Positions 1-7,650 of a stretch of 9,030 nucleotides of DNA are shown piece by piece. A model generated the notes under the pieces. The model saw nothing but the letters and a program-made list of their open reading frames with translations. It was not told the origin of the DNA and did no database searches. This stretch comes from Flavobacterium psychrophilum (lineage in GTDB: Bacteria; Bacteroidota; Bacteroidia; Flavobacteriales; Flavobacteriaceae), in the NCBI GenBank assembly GCA_945874225.1, contig CAMCFT010000049.1, positions 1 to 9,030 on the forward strand, read 5' to 3'. The first letter of the stretch is position 1. Each line of letters begins with the position of its first letter. The position numbers and the translations under genes are program-made.

Positions 1-140
1 CGTCGTTCCGAGAGGAGCTTGCTCCGAAGCGGAATGCGTACAAGCCGGTGATGGGGAACGTCCCTGAAAAGGGGCGTTCCGCTCACCAAGGCGTAGCCGG
101 AGCCCGATGGGAGTGCAGCCCGGAGGGATGGACTCCCATC
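1..140. repeat. GC-rich block of nested hairpins, candidate dispersed repeat or structured RNA
   Basis: This block is about 64% G+C by my own count, in a strongly AT-rich window. It folds locally into three hairpins. The first pairs TTCCG (6-10) with CGGAA (30-34) around GGAG-CTTG-CTCC (14-25). The second pairs GGTGA (47-51) with TCACC (83-87) and continues as an 11-bp stem (55-65 with 70-80, one T-G wobble) closed by a GAAA tetraloop. The third pairs GATGGGAGT (106-114) with ACTCCCATC (132-140), with an inner CCC/GGG stem. Two minus-strand frames stay open through it, but I see no protein family, and the folding better suits a structured or repetitive element. It may extend beyond the left edge. 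I do not recognise a named RNA family, and function is unknown. Confidence 0.5.
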
Positions 141-151
141 TTGTATATACC

Positions 152-208
152 CGCTACAAAGTAGCGCCTATAAACCCAAATTGGATAGATTGTCGCTACT
201 TTGTAGCG
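152..208. repeat. Pair of mutually inverted 15-bp hairpins
   Basis: CGCTACAAAGTAGCG (152-166) and its exact reverse complement CGCTACTTTGTAGCG (194-208) flank a 27-bp AT-rich centre. Each copy is itself a 6-bp-arm palindrome with a 3-base loop. The DNA or RNA can therefore form two small hairpins or one 15-bp stem. This architecture recalls REP/BIME-type elements or the ends of a very small non-autonomous element. I see no clear target-site duplication, and no other copy in this window. Confidence 0.6.
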
Positions 209-240
209 TATTATTTTTCAAAGATACTCAAACCATTCCT

Positions 241-282
241 ACAAAAACAAAAAACCACCCAAAATCAAATTTCAGGTGGTTT
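241..282 (-). terminator. Rho-independent terminator of the efflux operon
   Basis: Read on the minus strand, AAACCACC (282-275) pairs perfectly with GGTGGTTT (259-252). The 8-bp stem closes a loop of about 15 bases and runs straight into a T-rich tract (complement of 242-251). It lies about 22 bases past the stop codon of the RND permease, as expected for the end of the four-gene operon. On the plus strand the run after the stem is only moderately T-rich, so termination in that direction would be weaker. Confidence 0.85.
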
Positions 283-304
283 CAATATTTAAAGTTAAAA
301 AAAT

Positions 305-3300
305 CTAGCTTTCTATAGCTCTTGCTTCACGAGCTTCTCTTCTGTCACGCAACCAGTATTTTGTTCTTTTCACCAAGTAAAACATTACCGGAACCATTAC
401 TAAGGTCAACACTGTGGCATACGTTAATCCGAAGATAATTGTCCAGGCTAATGGTCCCCAGAAAATTACGTTGTCTCCACCCAAAAAGAAGTGAGGATTC
501 ATATCAGTAATCAAGGTAAAGAAGTCAAAGTTTAATCCAATGGCTAACGGAATCAATCCTAAAACTGCGGTTAAAGCGGTCAATAAAACCGGACGCAAAC
601 GCGATTTCCCTGATTCGATAATCACTTCTTTTATTTCCTCTAGCGATAAATCGTCGTGGCTTTTTAACTGTTTTTCGGTGACTTTTTTGTCTAATAACAA
701 GACGAAGAAGTCCATCAATACGATACCATTTTTTACAACAATACCCGCTAGCGAGATGATTCCCATCATCGTCATCAGAATTACGAAATCCATATTTGCA
801 ATCACATAACCATAGAAAACACCGCTGAAACTCAAGATTACCGTGAATAAAATCACCATAGTTTTTGATATCGAATTAAATTGCAATACAATAATTAGCG
901 TGATTCCGGCTAATGCTAAGAAAAGTGCATACATCAAGAAACTTTGGTTTTTGCCTTGTTCTTCTTGTACTCCAGAAAAGGAATAGGAAACGGCTTTTGA
1001 CAACTCATAATTTTTTAATTCTGTTTTGATTTGTTTGGTAATTTCATCACCATTAAAACCCGTCAAGACATTCGAATAAATAGTCATTATTCGCTTGTTG
1101 TTTTTTCTTTTTATCTGATTATAAGTTGTTGTTTTTTCGGTTTGAGAAATCGCAGAAATTGGAATTTGCTGAATTTGACCGTTATTCTGGTTTCTAAACG
1201 TCAACGATTGATTGAAAAGAATGTTTTCGTTCTTGCGTTGGTCGTCTTGCATACGCATTACAATATTGTAATCGTCATCACCTTCTTTGTAAGTCGAAAT
1301 TTCCTGACCGTAAACGGAACGGCGTAAGGCAAAGCCCAATTGTCCTGTAGAAACGCCCATACTCCCAGCATTTACTCTGTCAACTTTTACTTCCAGTTCC
1401 GGACTATCTCTGTTGATGTCAATGCTCAATTTTTCGATACCGGGAATGTTTTTAGAGTTGATAAAAGTTATCATTTTATCTGCTTCTTTCAACATCAAAT
1501 CATAATCTTCTCCTTTTAATTCAATACTAATAGGATAACCAGCTGGCGGACCATTGGCATCTTTTTCGACCGTAATCGTGGCTCCGGCAATGGCTTTTAC
1601 TTTGGAACGAATTTCTTCTAAAATATCCGAAGTATTCACACCTTCACGGAATTTGAATTCCGAGAAACTCACTGTTACTTTACCTTTAAATGGTGTTTCG
1701 GAAGCCGAACCTGCATCGACATTTGGATTTCCAGCGCCAATTCCCACTTGAGAAACAATAGATTCAGCAAGGAAGTTTTTATCCGTTTTTGGATCTACAT
1801 ATTTCTGTAAAATTGCAATTACTTGATTTTCGACAAACAAGGTCGCTTTGTTGGTTTTTTCAATCGTAGTTCCTTGCGGATATTCAATGTAAGCAATCAC
1901 CTGATTGGGGATATTATCCGGGAAAAACAATTTCTCTCTTGGGAAAATGCCTAACAACACAAAGGAGAAAACTAACATTCCAATAATTCCAAATAATGCA
2001 ATCCAAGAATTCTTTTGGGTTAGAATTTTAGCTAGAAAAATTTTGTATTTTTCTTCCATCTTCGGGAAAAAGCTGTGTTGAAAATCCTGTGTCCATTGGT
2101 AAATTTTAAGGAAATACAACCACATTAATCCAGTTGAAATCAACAAAATATGTCCAATTCCTCTCAAGAATTTACTATCATAAACATATGTAGAGCCAAT
2201 AAATGCCAAGAATATTCCGAATGCCAAAAATAGAATGGTATAGAATTTTAAATTCTTTTTCGAAATATTTTTGTCTTCAATATCCATCGAACCTCCAGTC
2301 ATTGCAGCGTTGACAACCATTGCCACAAATAATGAAGCTGTAAGTGTCACGGTCAAAGTCATAGGAAAATATTTCATAAATTTACCCATAGTTCCTGGCC
2401 ATAAGGCAAAAGGGAGAAACGCCATCAGAGTTGTGGCTGTCGATGAAATTACAGGCCAAGCGATTTCGCCAATACCTATTTTTGAAGCTTCTATTCTTGG
2501 TAATCCTTTTTTCATATTGGCAAAAACGTTGTCGACGACCACAATACCATCATCGACCAGCATTCCTAATCCCATTACTAATCCAAAAAGAACCATCGTG
2601 TTCAACGTTAATCCTAAAGCCGAAAGAATGGCAAAAGCAATCATCATTGATAGTGGAATTGCTGCTCCAACAAATAAGGAATTTCGCAATCCCATTGTGA
2701 ACATCAACACAATCATTACCAGAATAATCCCAAAAATAATGTGATTTGATAATTCATCAACCTGATGTTCTACACGAGAAGATTGGTCGTTTGTCATTTC
2801 GATTTTTAGGTTTTTTGGCAAATAGGAAGCTTGTGCCTTTTCTATTCGTTCTTTCACTTGTTCAATGGCAGAAATCATATTTTGCCCTGAACGTTTTTTC
2901 ACACTAAGCATAACCACTTCATTGCTTTTTTCTCGAGCGTAAGTGGTTTTTTCTTTCTCTTTAAAACTTACTTTGGCAATGTCTTTTAGATATACCGTTC
3001 CACCGTATGATTTTACAATGATGTTTTCCAGTTCTTTCGGGTCTTTGATTTCACCCACGATTCTAATGTTGTTTCTAGAACCTTGAGAAACTAAATTTCC
3101 TCCAGAAAGGGTCATATTTTCATATTTTACCGCATTCTGAATTTCATCGAAAGTAACTTGCGCAGCTGTCATTTTAAAAATGTCTACCGCAATTTCTACT
3201 TCTTTGTCATCTACACCTAGAATATCCACTTTTTTCACTTCGGATATTTCTTCGATGTCGTCTTGAAGTAATTCTCCGTATTTTTTAAGTTGTTGAGTAG

Positions 3301-3787
3301 TGTAGTTCCCTTGCAGATTTATGTTTAGAATAGGCACTTCTTCTGAAATATTCAATTCAAAAACATTTGGTTCTACCTTGCTTCCGTTGTCTAGATTAGG
3401 CCAGTCAGTATTTGCTTTTGCATTATCGACTTTATCTTTAATTTTTACTTTGGCGGCATCAATTGAAATATCATCGTCAAACTCGGCGATAATCATTCCG
3501 TAATCTTGAAAAGAGCTCGAAGTTACTTTGGTAACTCCACTGATGTTTTTGATTTCTTTTTCTAATGGTTTTATAACCAATTTTTCTACATCTTCGGCTG
3601 AATTCCCAGGGAAAACGGATGAAATGTATACTTTATTCTCGATGATTTCCGGAAAATCCTCACGAGGCATTGTGATATAAGCGTAAACTCCTGTAATTAC
3701 AATTAGAGCAGTTATGATGTAAACCGTAACACGATTGTCAACCGCCCAATTTGAAATTGCGAATTTTTTATGATTAATACTGTGCAT
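305..3787 (-). CDS. RND-family multidrug efflux permease (AcrB-like), inner-membrane subunit
   Basis: This is the proton-driven pump subunit of a tripartite efflux complex, 1160 residues long against roughly 1030-1050 for classical AcrB. It begins with a cytoplasmic tail and TM1 (about 18-37), followed by the family's PREDFPEI segment (41-48). Two large periplasmic porter and docking regions (about 40-345 and 616-948) alternate with membrane bundles. The proton-relay pair is present in TM4 (Asp412-Asp413 in LVDDGIVVVDNV), as is the TM10 lysine (Lys1019 in GIVVKNGIVLMDF). The SRLRPVLLTALTAVLGLIPLA stretch before TM11 is also typical. Two additional hydrophobic segments (about 513-533 and 542-560) lie between TM6 and TM7 and account for part of the extra length. 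No Shine-Dalgarno is visible; the start codon precedes a normal family N-terminus. It is the last gene of the operon. Family is certain; substrate cannot be read from the sequence. Confidence 0.95.
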   Translation of the reverse strand: MHSINHKKFAISNWAVDNRVTVYIITALIVITGVYAYITMPREDFPEIIENKVYISSVFPGNSAEDVEKLVIKPLEKEIKNISGVTKVTSSSFQDYGMIIAEFDDDISIDAAKVKIKDKVDNAKANTDWPNLDNGSKVEPNVFELNISEEVPILNINLQGNYTTQQLKKYGELLQDDIEEISEVKKVDILGVDDKEVEIAVDIFKMTAAQVTFDEIQNAVKYENMTLSGGNLVSQGSRNNIRIVGEIKDPKELENIIVKSYGGTVYLKDIAKVSFKEKEKTTYAREKSNEVVMLSVKKRSGQNMISAIEQVKERIEKAQASYLPKNLKIEMTNDQSSRVEHQVDELSNHIIFGIILVMIVLMFTMGLRNSLFVGAAIPLSMMIAFAILSALGLTLNTMVLFGLVMGLGMLVDDGIVVVDNVFANMKKGLPRIEASKIGIGEIAWPVISSTATTLMAFLPFALWPGTMGKFMKYFPMTLTVTLTASLFVAMVVNAAMTGGSMDIEDKNISKKNLKFYTILFLAFGIFLAFIGSTYVYDSKFLRGIGHILLISTGLMWLYFLKIYQWTQDFQHSFFPKMEEKYKIFLAKILTQKNSWIALFGIIGMLVFSFVLLGIFPREKLFFPDNIPNQVIAYIEYPQGTTIEKTNKATLFVENQVIAILQKYVDPKTDKNFLAESIVSQVGIGAGNPNVDAGSASETPFKGKVTVSFSEFKFREGVNTSDILEEIRSKVKAIAGATITVEKDANGPPAGYPISIELKGEDYDLMLKEADKMITFINSKNIPGIEKLSIDINRDSPELEVKVDRVNAGSMGVSTGQLGFALRRSVYGQEISTYKEGDDDYNIVMRMQDDQRKNENILFNQSLTFRNQNNGQIQQIPISAISQTEKTTTYNQIKRKNNKRIMTIYSNVLTGFNGDEITKQIKTELKNYELSKAVSYSFSGVQEEQGKNQSFLMYALFLALAGITLIIVLQFNSISKTMVILFTVILSFSGVFYGYVIANMDFVILMTMMGIISLAGIVVKNGIVLMDFFVLLLDKKVTEKQLKSHDDLSLEEIKEVIIESGKSRLRPVLLTALTAVLGLIPLAIGLNFDFFTLITDMNPHFFLGGDNVIFWGPLAWTIIFGLTYATVLTLVMVPVMFYLVKRTKYWLRDRREAREARAIES

Positions 3788-3821
3788 TTTTATATATTTT
3801 TTAATGTTGTTTTGAAAGTTG

Positions 3822-3851
3822 CTAATTCCCCCTTCGGGGGTTAGGGGGCTA
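3822..3851. repeat. GC-rich hairpin repeat between adaptor and permease genes
   Basis: CTAATTCCCCC-TTC-GGGGGTTAG (3822-3844) is an inverted repeat with a two-base bulge, followed by a second G5 run (3844-3848). The C5 arm can pair with either G5 arm. On the plus strand the inner loop is C(TTCG)G. The adaptor's TAG stop codon (complement of 3849-3851) is formed by the edge of the element. It sits in the 61-bp gap inside the efflux operon, where it could act as a transcript-stabilising or attenuating hairpin. I recognise the CCCCCTTCGGGGGTTAGGGGGC pattern as one often seen between genes in Bacteroidota, so it is probably a dispersed repeat. That last point is memory, not a search. Confidence 0.7.
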
Positions 3852-4988
3852 AAAATTAAGTTTCATTCCTTCAGAAATAGCGTTTGCTCCTTCAGTAACA
3901 ATTATATCATCGGCTGATAATCCGCTTAAAATTTCGGTAATATTATCAGATGATTGTCCAGGTTTTACGATTACTTTTTTTGCAATTCCTGTTTTTCCAT
4001 TAGAATTGGTTACGATATAAACATATTTATTTTTCGAACCATCTTCTTGAATTACATTGGTAGGAACAACAACTGCATTTTTGCTGATATAATCACTGAT
4101 TTTAAGATTGGCCACTTGATTAGGACGCAATAAATTTTCCGGATTTGGAACGCCAACTTCAATCCCAAAACTACGATTGCTTGGATTAACGAAATTTCCA
4201 ATTTGACGAACCTTTCCTTTATAGGTTTTTCCTAAAGAGTTCAAGAAAACATCCACTTCAGTGCCTACTTTTAGTTTGCCAATGTAGGTTTCAGGAATCG
4301 AAGTAGAAACATACATATTGGATAAATTCACGATTCGCATTAATCCTTGTTGGCTTGGAGCAACGACTTGTCCTTTTTCTACAAAAACCTCGTCGATAGT
4401 TCCTGTAAATGGTGCTTTTATTACTGTTTTTGATAACTGAGCTTTGATTTGAGCAACACCTCTTTGAGCAGAAATCATTTGTGTTTGCGCTTGCAAATAT
4501 TGCATTTCAGAACCAATTTTTTGATCCCAAAGATTTTTTTGACGTTCAAAAGTTGTTTTTGCCAAAGCATATTGGTTTTCTAAGCTTGCTACTTGTTGGC
4601 TTAAACCCGCATCGTCAATTTTTCCCAGAACTTGTCCTTTTGAAACTCTTTGTCCTGCTTTGACATTCAATGCAACTAAAGTTCCTTGATATTCAGGTTG
4701 AACTAAAATATTTTCTTTTGTATTTACACTTCCTTGAACTTCAAGATAATGACTAAAAACGGTATCTTTTATGGTAAGAACTGAAACCAAAGCTTCTTCT
4801 TTTTTAACATCTAATGTTGCCAACGCTTCATCAATTTTTGATAAATCAGCCTGTATTAGTGCTTTTTTGGCTTGAAGTGCTGTGACATTTTTTGATTTAA
4901 TTAAAGAATCAATGTTAGTGTTGTCTTCTTTCTTTCCACAAGAAAAAAGGAGTAAGAAAAGTGCTGAAATGATGAATATTTTTTTCAT
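3849..4988 (-). CDS. RND efflux periplasmic adaptor (membrane fusion protein), lipoprotein
   Basis: This 379-residue protein bridges the RND permease and the TolC-like channel. It starts with a lipoprotein signal whose lipobox ends in LFSC, making Cys17 the lipidated residue. An extra N-terminal helical stretch follows (about 28-68). Next come the first lipoyl half-motif (VKAGQRVSKGQVLGKID, about 109-125), an alpha-helical hairpin (about 126-187), the second lipoyl half (IKAPFTGTIDEVFVEKGQVV, about 190-209), a beta-barrel (about 220-296) and a membrane-proximal domain to the C-terminus. Order and length are normal for AcrA/MexA-type adaptors. It begins 23 bp after tolC and ends inside a GC-rich repeat 61 bp before the permease, all on one strand, which supports co-transcription. 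The start is fixed by the signal peptide; no Shine-Dalgarno is visible. Drug or metal specificity is unknown. Confidence 0.95.
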   Translation of the reverse strand: MKKIFIISALFLLLFSCGKKEDNTNIDSLIKSKNVTALQAKKALIQADLSKIDEALATLDVKKEEALVSVLTIKDTVFSHYLEVQGSVNTKENILVQPEYQGTLVALNVKAGQRVSKGQVLGKIDDAGLSQQVASLENQYALAKTTFERQKNLWDQKIGSEMQYLQAQTQMISAQRGVAQIKAQLSKTVIKAPFTGTIDEVFVEKGQVVAPSQQGLMRIVNLSNMYVSTSIPETYIGKLKVGTEVDVFLNSLGKTYKGKVRQIGNFVNPSNRSFGIEVGVPNPENLLRPNQVANLKISDYISKNAVVVPTNVIQEDGSKNKYVYIVTNSNGKTGIAKKVIVKPGQSSDNITEILSGLSADDIIVTEGANAISEGMKLNF

Positions 4989-5011
4989 TTGAATGGTTAT
5001 TTATATTGGAA

Positions 5012-6352
5012 TTATTGTTTGTTGTTTATTTTTTCTAAAGCTGCTTTTTTGTTGATTACATCTACCATTGATTGAAGGTATTTTTGTTGTCCAGAATACA
5101 ATTGTCTTTGGGCATCATTATAATCAAAACTAGAAGACAATCCTTCTGTAAATTTTATTTGTTGCTTTTTTTCGATCCTTTCGGCAAGGTTCAAGTTTGA
5201 TTTTGCAGTGGCATATTCTTCGATACTGAATTCATAATCACTTTTAGCGGTTGCATATTGCAATTTTAATTTTTGTTCCGTTTCAGACAATTGAGTATTG
5301 GCTTGATCTAAAGCAATTTTAGCTTGTTGGGTTCTGGAACTTCTGGCTAAACTGCTAAAAATAGGAATATTTAAATTCACGCCTACATTAGAATAATTGA
5401 ACCAATTTTGATTTTGTGTAAAAAATTGAAATTGGTCTTTAAAAGCGGTGTATCCAAAATTTACATTTGCTGATAATGAAGGCAAGGCTTTTGTTTTTTG
5501 TAGTTTTAATTCTAATTGTCTTTGCTCTTGAAAATTCAAAGCCATTTGATAATTTACATTATTAGTTACTGTAAAATCGTTTTTTGCAAAAGCCAAATCT
5601 AAATTTGAAACCGTTAATTTATCTAATGAATCAGTCAGTTTTAAGTCGTCATCAATGTTAATACCTAAAGTAATTTTTAACATTTTATAAGCTACTTCGG
5701 CCAGTCTTTTGTTGTAGTTCAAAGTGCTGTTTATTGATGTAAGAGTGATTTGTAGCTGCTCAACATTTTCTTCTTCAATCAAACCGTTTTTAAAAGTTTC
5801 TTTCGTGTCAGACAATGTTTTTTCTAAAGTTGTCTTGTTTTTTTCAAGAATGGCAATACTTTCTTCGGCTAATAAAACATTTCCGTAGGAATTGATTACC
5901 GCTTCTTTGATTTCAATATCCGTTTTTTGTTTTGCATTTTGGTAATATTTCATATAGGTTTTTGAAGCTTGTAATGCCACAACATAAGAGCCATCAAAAA
6001 TTAATTGGCTTAGCGTAGAATGTGCAACCATATTATATTTTGTTCCAAAAGCTACTTCTGCATAAGTTCCTGGTTCTCCACCAAAAAATTCAGCAGGAAT
6101 AACTGATTTTTGTAAAACAAAATTATTCGTAAAATCTACTCCTGCATTAATTTGCGGTAAACCAGCAGCGGTGGTTTCCCATTTTTTTTCTTTAGAAGCT
6201 TCGATGTCACGCCCTGCATTTATAACTGAATAGTTATTGGTCAATGCGTGACTTATGGCTTGTTCCATACTAAAATTGAAATTTTTATTTGGTTCTTGTG
6301 CTTTTGCCGTAATTGCAAAAACTAATAAGGGTATTAAAAATAGGTTCTTCAT
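5012..6352 (-). CDS. TolC-family outer-membrane efflux channel
   Basis: The product is the outer-membrane exit duct of the tripartite pump, 446 residues, a normal length for the family. A Sec signal peptide (1-18) ends in TAKA before Gln19. Two outer-membrane-efflux repeats follow. The first carries AISHALTNNYSV and the AAGLPQINAGVDF strand region (about 62-74). The second carries LPSLSANVNFGY, then GVNLNIPIFSS, followed by long alpha-helical barrel segments with alanine- and glutamine-rich heptads. A short internal repetition, YATAKS, occurs twice within about 15 residues of the last long helix. The ATG overlaps the stop codon of the upstream tetR by one base (TAATG), which suggests translational coupling between regulator and channel. 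Being second in the operon, before adaptor and permease, is common in flavobacterial efflux loci. Confidence 0.93.
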   Translation of the reverse strand: MKNLFLIPLLVFAITAKAQEPNKNFNFSMEQAISHALTNNYSVINAGRDIEASKEKKWETTAAGLPQINAGVDFTNNFVLQKSVIPAEFFGGEPGTYAEVAFGTKYNMVAHSTLSQLIFDGSYVVALQASKTYMKYYQNAKQKTDIEIKEAVINSYGNVLLAEESIAILEKNKTTLEKTLSDTKETFKNGLIEEENVEQLQITLTSINSTLNYNKRLAEVAYKMLKITLGINIDDDLKLTDSLDKLTVSNLDLAFAKNDFTVTNNVNYQMALNFQEQRQLELKLQKTKALPSLSANVNFGYTAFKDQFQFFTQNQNWFNYSNVGVNLNIPIFSSLARSSRTQQAKIALDQANTQLSETEQKLKLQYATAKSDYEFSIEEYATAKSNLNLAERIEKKQQIKFTEGLSSSFDYNDAQRQLYSGQQKYLQSMVDVINKKAALEKINNKQ

Positions 6353-6948
6353 TATAGATGATAGTTGTTTAATTGTTTTTCTAGTTCGATGATTCCTTCA
6401 AGTGTTGCCATGGCTCTGGTATGGTATTCTAAGGCTTGTAATTCAAGTTCGTTTGATTCTTTTTCGGAACTGGTGTTTCCGTGTATGCTGAAAATCAGGG
6501 TGTAATAAAATCCAACATAGGTGTCTATCAAAATGTTTTTTCGATACAAACCTTGATGGATTCCTAGTTCGATATTTTGTTTAAAAACCGCATTGCATTC
6601 GTTTATTTCTCGAGACATTACCTTTTCATATATTTCAGGATAATGTTTTTTTAATTGATAAGCAGGTGAGGTTTCTCCTGCTTTAAACATTTCTTTAAAC
6701 ATCTTCCTGATTTGAAAATTTTCTTCTATCGCATTGTATTTTTTCTCCACAATTGTATCAATACTTTGATGAATTGCTTTGTGGACTATTTCAGTTGTTT
6801 CTGCAATTAAGAGTTCTTTGTTGCAGAAATATTTGTAAATTGTTTTTTTAGAAATACACATTTCCCCGGCAATGTCATCCATAGTGACGCTCTTGAAACC
6901 CAGTTTCAGGAACAAATCAGTGGCTTTGGCAATAATTTTATCTTTCAT
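6352..6948 (-). CDS. TetR/AcrR-family transcriptional regulator, likely local repressor of the efflux operon
   Basis: This 198-residue protein has the classical TetR N-terminal DNA-binding domain. Helix 1 is about 4-16 (IIAKATDLFLKLGF), the helix-turn-helix spans about 23-41 (VTMDDIAGEM then SKKTIYKYF, the recognition helix), and ELLIAE follows. The remaining 150 or so residues are an all-helical ligand-binding and dimerisation region that cannot be assigned to a ligand. It is the first gene of the operon and shares one base with tolC (TAATG). A palindrome typical of TetR operators covers its own promoter (6990-7018), and a near copy covers the yceI promoter, so autoregulation plus control of yceI is the natural inference. 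The start is supported by the family N-terminus and by a promoter about 30 bp upstream. Direction of regulation (repression) is inferred from family habit. Confidence 0.92.
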   Translation of the reverse strand: MKDKIIAKATDLFLKLGFKSVTMDDIAGEMCISKKTIYKYFCNKELLIAETTEIVHKAIHQSIDTIVEKKYNAIEENFQIRKMFKEMFKAGETSPAYQLKKHYPEIYEKVMSREINECNAVFKQNIELGIHQGLYRKNILIDTYVGFYYTLIFSIHGNTSSEKESNELELQALEYHTRAMATLEGIIELEKQLNNYHL

Positions 6949-6978
6949 TTTTAAAATTCATAAAATTAATTTCGGTTG

Positions 6979-7009
6979 CAAATTTATAATGGAAACTTTC
7001 AAACTAAAA
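6979..7009 (-). promoter_or_regulatory. Promoter of the tetR-tolC-adaptor-permease operon
   Basis: On the minus strand TAAATTTG (complement of 6979-6986) matches the Bacteroidota -7 consensus TAnnTTTG. At the standard 19-bp spacing the -33 position holds TTTT (complement of 7006-7009) rather than TTTG, so the promoter is probably weaker than that of yceI. Transcription would start near 6973, giving a leader of about 25 bases before the ATG at 6948. Confidence 0.65.
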
Positions 7010-7018
7010 TAGTTTCCA
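6990..7018. promoter_or_regulatory. Palindromic operator in the tetR promoter
   Basis: TGGAAACT (6990-6997) and AGTTTCCA (7011-7018) form a perfect 8-bp inverted repeat with a 13-bp spacer. The palindrome fills the space between and over the -33 and -7 elements, so a bound protein would block RNA polymerase. A nearly identical site lies upstream of yceI at 7623-7650. The size and symmetry suit a TetR-family dimer, and the adjacent tetR gene is the obvious candidate. Confidence 0.75.
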
Positions 7019-7041
7019 AACTTTTTACTTAAATTTAATAA

Positions 7042-7581
7042 TTAGTTAAAACTAGTATGAGTGGTAAACTCAAGATTAACTGTTAAATTCATGTCTTGGC
7101 CTAGGACAATACCGCTGTTTAGGTTATAAGCATTATAGGACAGTCCAAAATCTTTTCGATTTATATTTCCAAGAATTTCAAATATCGCTTTTGAACTGCC
7201 ATCGTGAGTTTCTAAACCAGTAAGCATTACATCCAGCTCAACTACTTTGGTAATATTGTTTATGGTAAGATTACCTTTTAAAAAATTAATGTTTGAATTT
7301 ACTTTTTGAAAAGAAGTTGATTTAAAACTAACGGTTGGGTTTTGTGTTGTATCGATAAAATCATTCAATTTCATATTAGAGTCAAATTGTTCTAATTTTC
7401 CTTCTTTAGCATTTATATCAAATAGGAATTCAACAGTGGCATCTTGCAATTCATCGTCTACGACAGATATTGAACCATTAAAGGTGTTTGTTTTACTCAC
7501 TAAATAGGCAATAATTGAATGCCTTGTTTTTATTAAAACATCAGATTGATCAGAATCGATAGTCCATTTTGCTGCTGTCAT
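7042..7581 (-). CDS. YceI-family protein (lipocalin-like, polyisoprenoid-binding fold), no signal peptide
   Basis: This 179-residue protein shows the YceI pattern throughout: WTIDSDQSDV at 6-15, the FNGSI strand (34-38), NPTVSFKSTSF (81-91), GNLTINNITKVVELDV (103-118) and the C-terminal NINRKDFGLSYN box (139-150). YceI members form an extended beta-barrel, and a structurally characterised one binds a polyisoprenoid chain. Classical YceI has a Sec signal; here the fold begins at residue 6, so a cytoplasmic location is likely. It is divergent from a polyprenyl diphosphate synthase and lies 93 bp upstream of tetR on the same strand, with no convincing terminator between, so some read-through into the efflux operon is possible. 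The leader is unusual: a C6 run just before the ATG (complement of 7585-7590) and no Shine-Dalgarno. Ligand and exact role are unknown. Confidence 0.88.
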   Translation of the reverse strand: MTAAKWTIDSDQSDVLIKTRHSIIAYLVSKTNTFNGSISVVDDELQDATVEFLFDINAKEGKLEQFDSNMKLNDFIDTTQNPTVSFKSTSFQKVNSNINFLKGNLTINNITKVVELDVMLTGLETHDGSSKAIFEILGNINRKDFGLSYNAYNLNSGIVLGQDMNLTVNLEFTTHTSFN

Positions 7582-7610
7582 TTTGGGGGGTGGTATTTAA
7601 AATTAAAGCG

Positions 7611-7641
7611 CAAATCTACAAAGGAAACTTGAAACACCAAA
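7611..7641 (-). promoter_or_regulatory. Consensus Bacteroidota promoter of yceI
   Basis: On the minus strand TTTG (complement of 7638-7641) is followed by exactly 19 bases and then TAGATTTG (complement of 7611-7618), a perfect TTTG-N19-TAnnTTTG promoter. Transcription would start near 7605, about 24 bases before the ATG at 7581. The operator at 7623-7650 covers the -33 element and most of the spacer. Confidence 0.75.
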
Positions 7642-7650
7642 ATAGTTTCC
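7623..7650. promoter_or_regulatory. Palindromic operator in the yceI promoter, near copy of the tetR operator
   Basis: GGAAACT (7623-7629) and AGTTTCC (7644-7650) form a 7-bp inverted repeat with a 14-bp spacer, one base more than at tetR. The block AAAATAGTTTCCAAA (7639-7653) is identical to 7006-7020 at tetR. In both promoters the inner arm begins after a 4-bp gap from the -7 element. This shared position argues for one regulator acting on both promoters, most simply the TetR protein encoded here. Confidence 0.72.

Noticed and set aside
1..140. Two minus-strand frames open to the left edge
   Set aside because: Two overlapping frames stay open together, as expected from GC-rich DNA with few stops; the palindromic structure explains the sequence better. 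A gene beyond the edge cannot be excluded.
107..292. A 61-codon plus-strand open frame
   Set aside because: It runs through a 9-bp hairpin, the inverted hairpin pair and the operon terminator; its residues follow those structures and show no protein family or coding bias.
2271..2744. A 157-codon plus-strand open frame antisense to the RND permease
   Set aside because: It lies fully within highly conserved permease coding sequence on the other strand and has no recognisable domain or promoter; it is an antisense shadow.
4920..4938. Possible surface-export signal after the adaptor lipobox (C-G-K-K-E-D)
   Set aside because: It loosely resembles the K-(D/E)2 lipoprotein export signal of Bacteroidota, but an RND adaptor must stay in the periplasm and the motif is too short to argue otherwise.
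7019..7041. Terminator between yceI and tetR
   Set aside because: The stretch is AT-rich but I find no GC-containing stem followed by a T tract; only the operator palindrome is present nearby.
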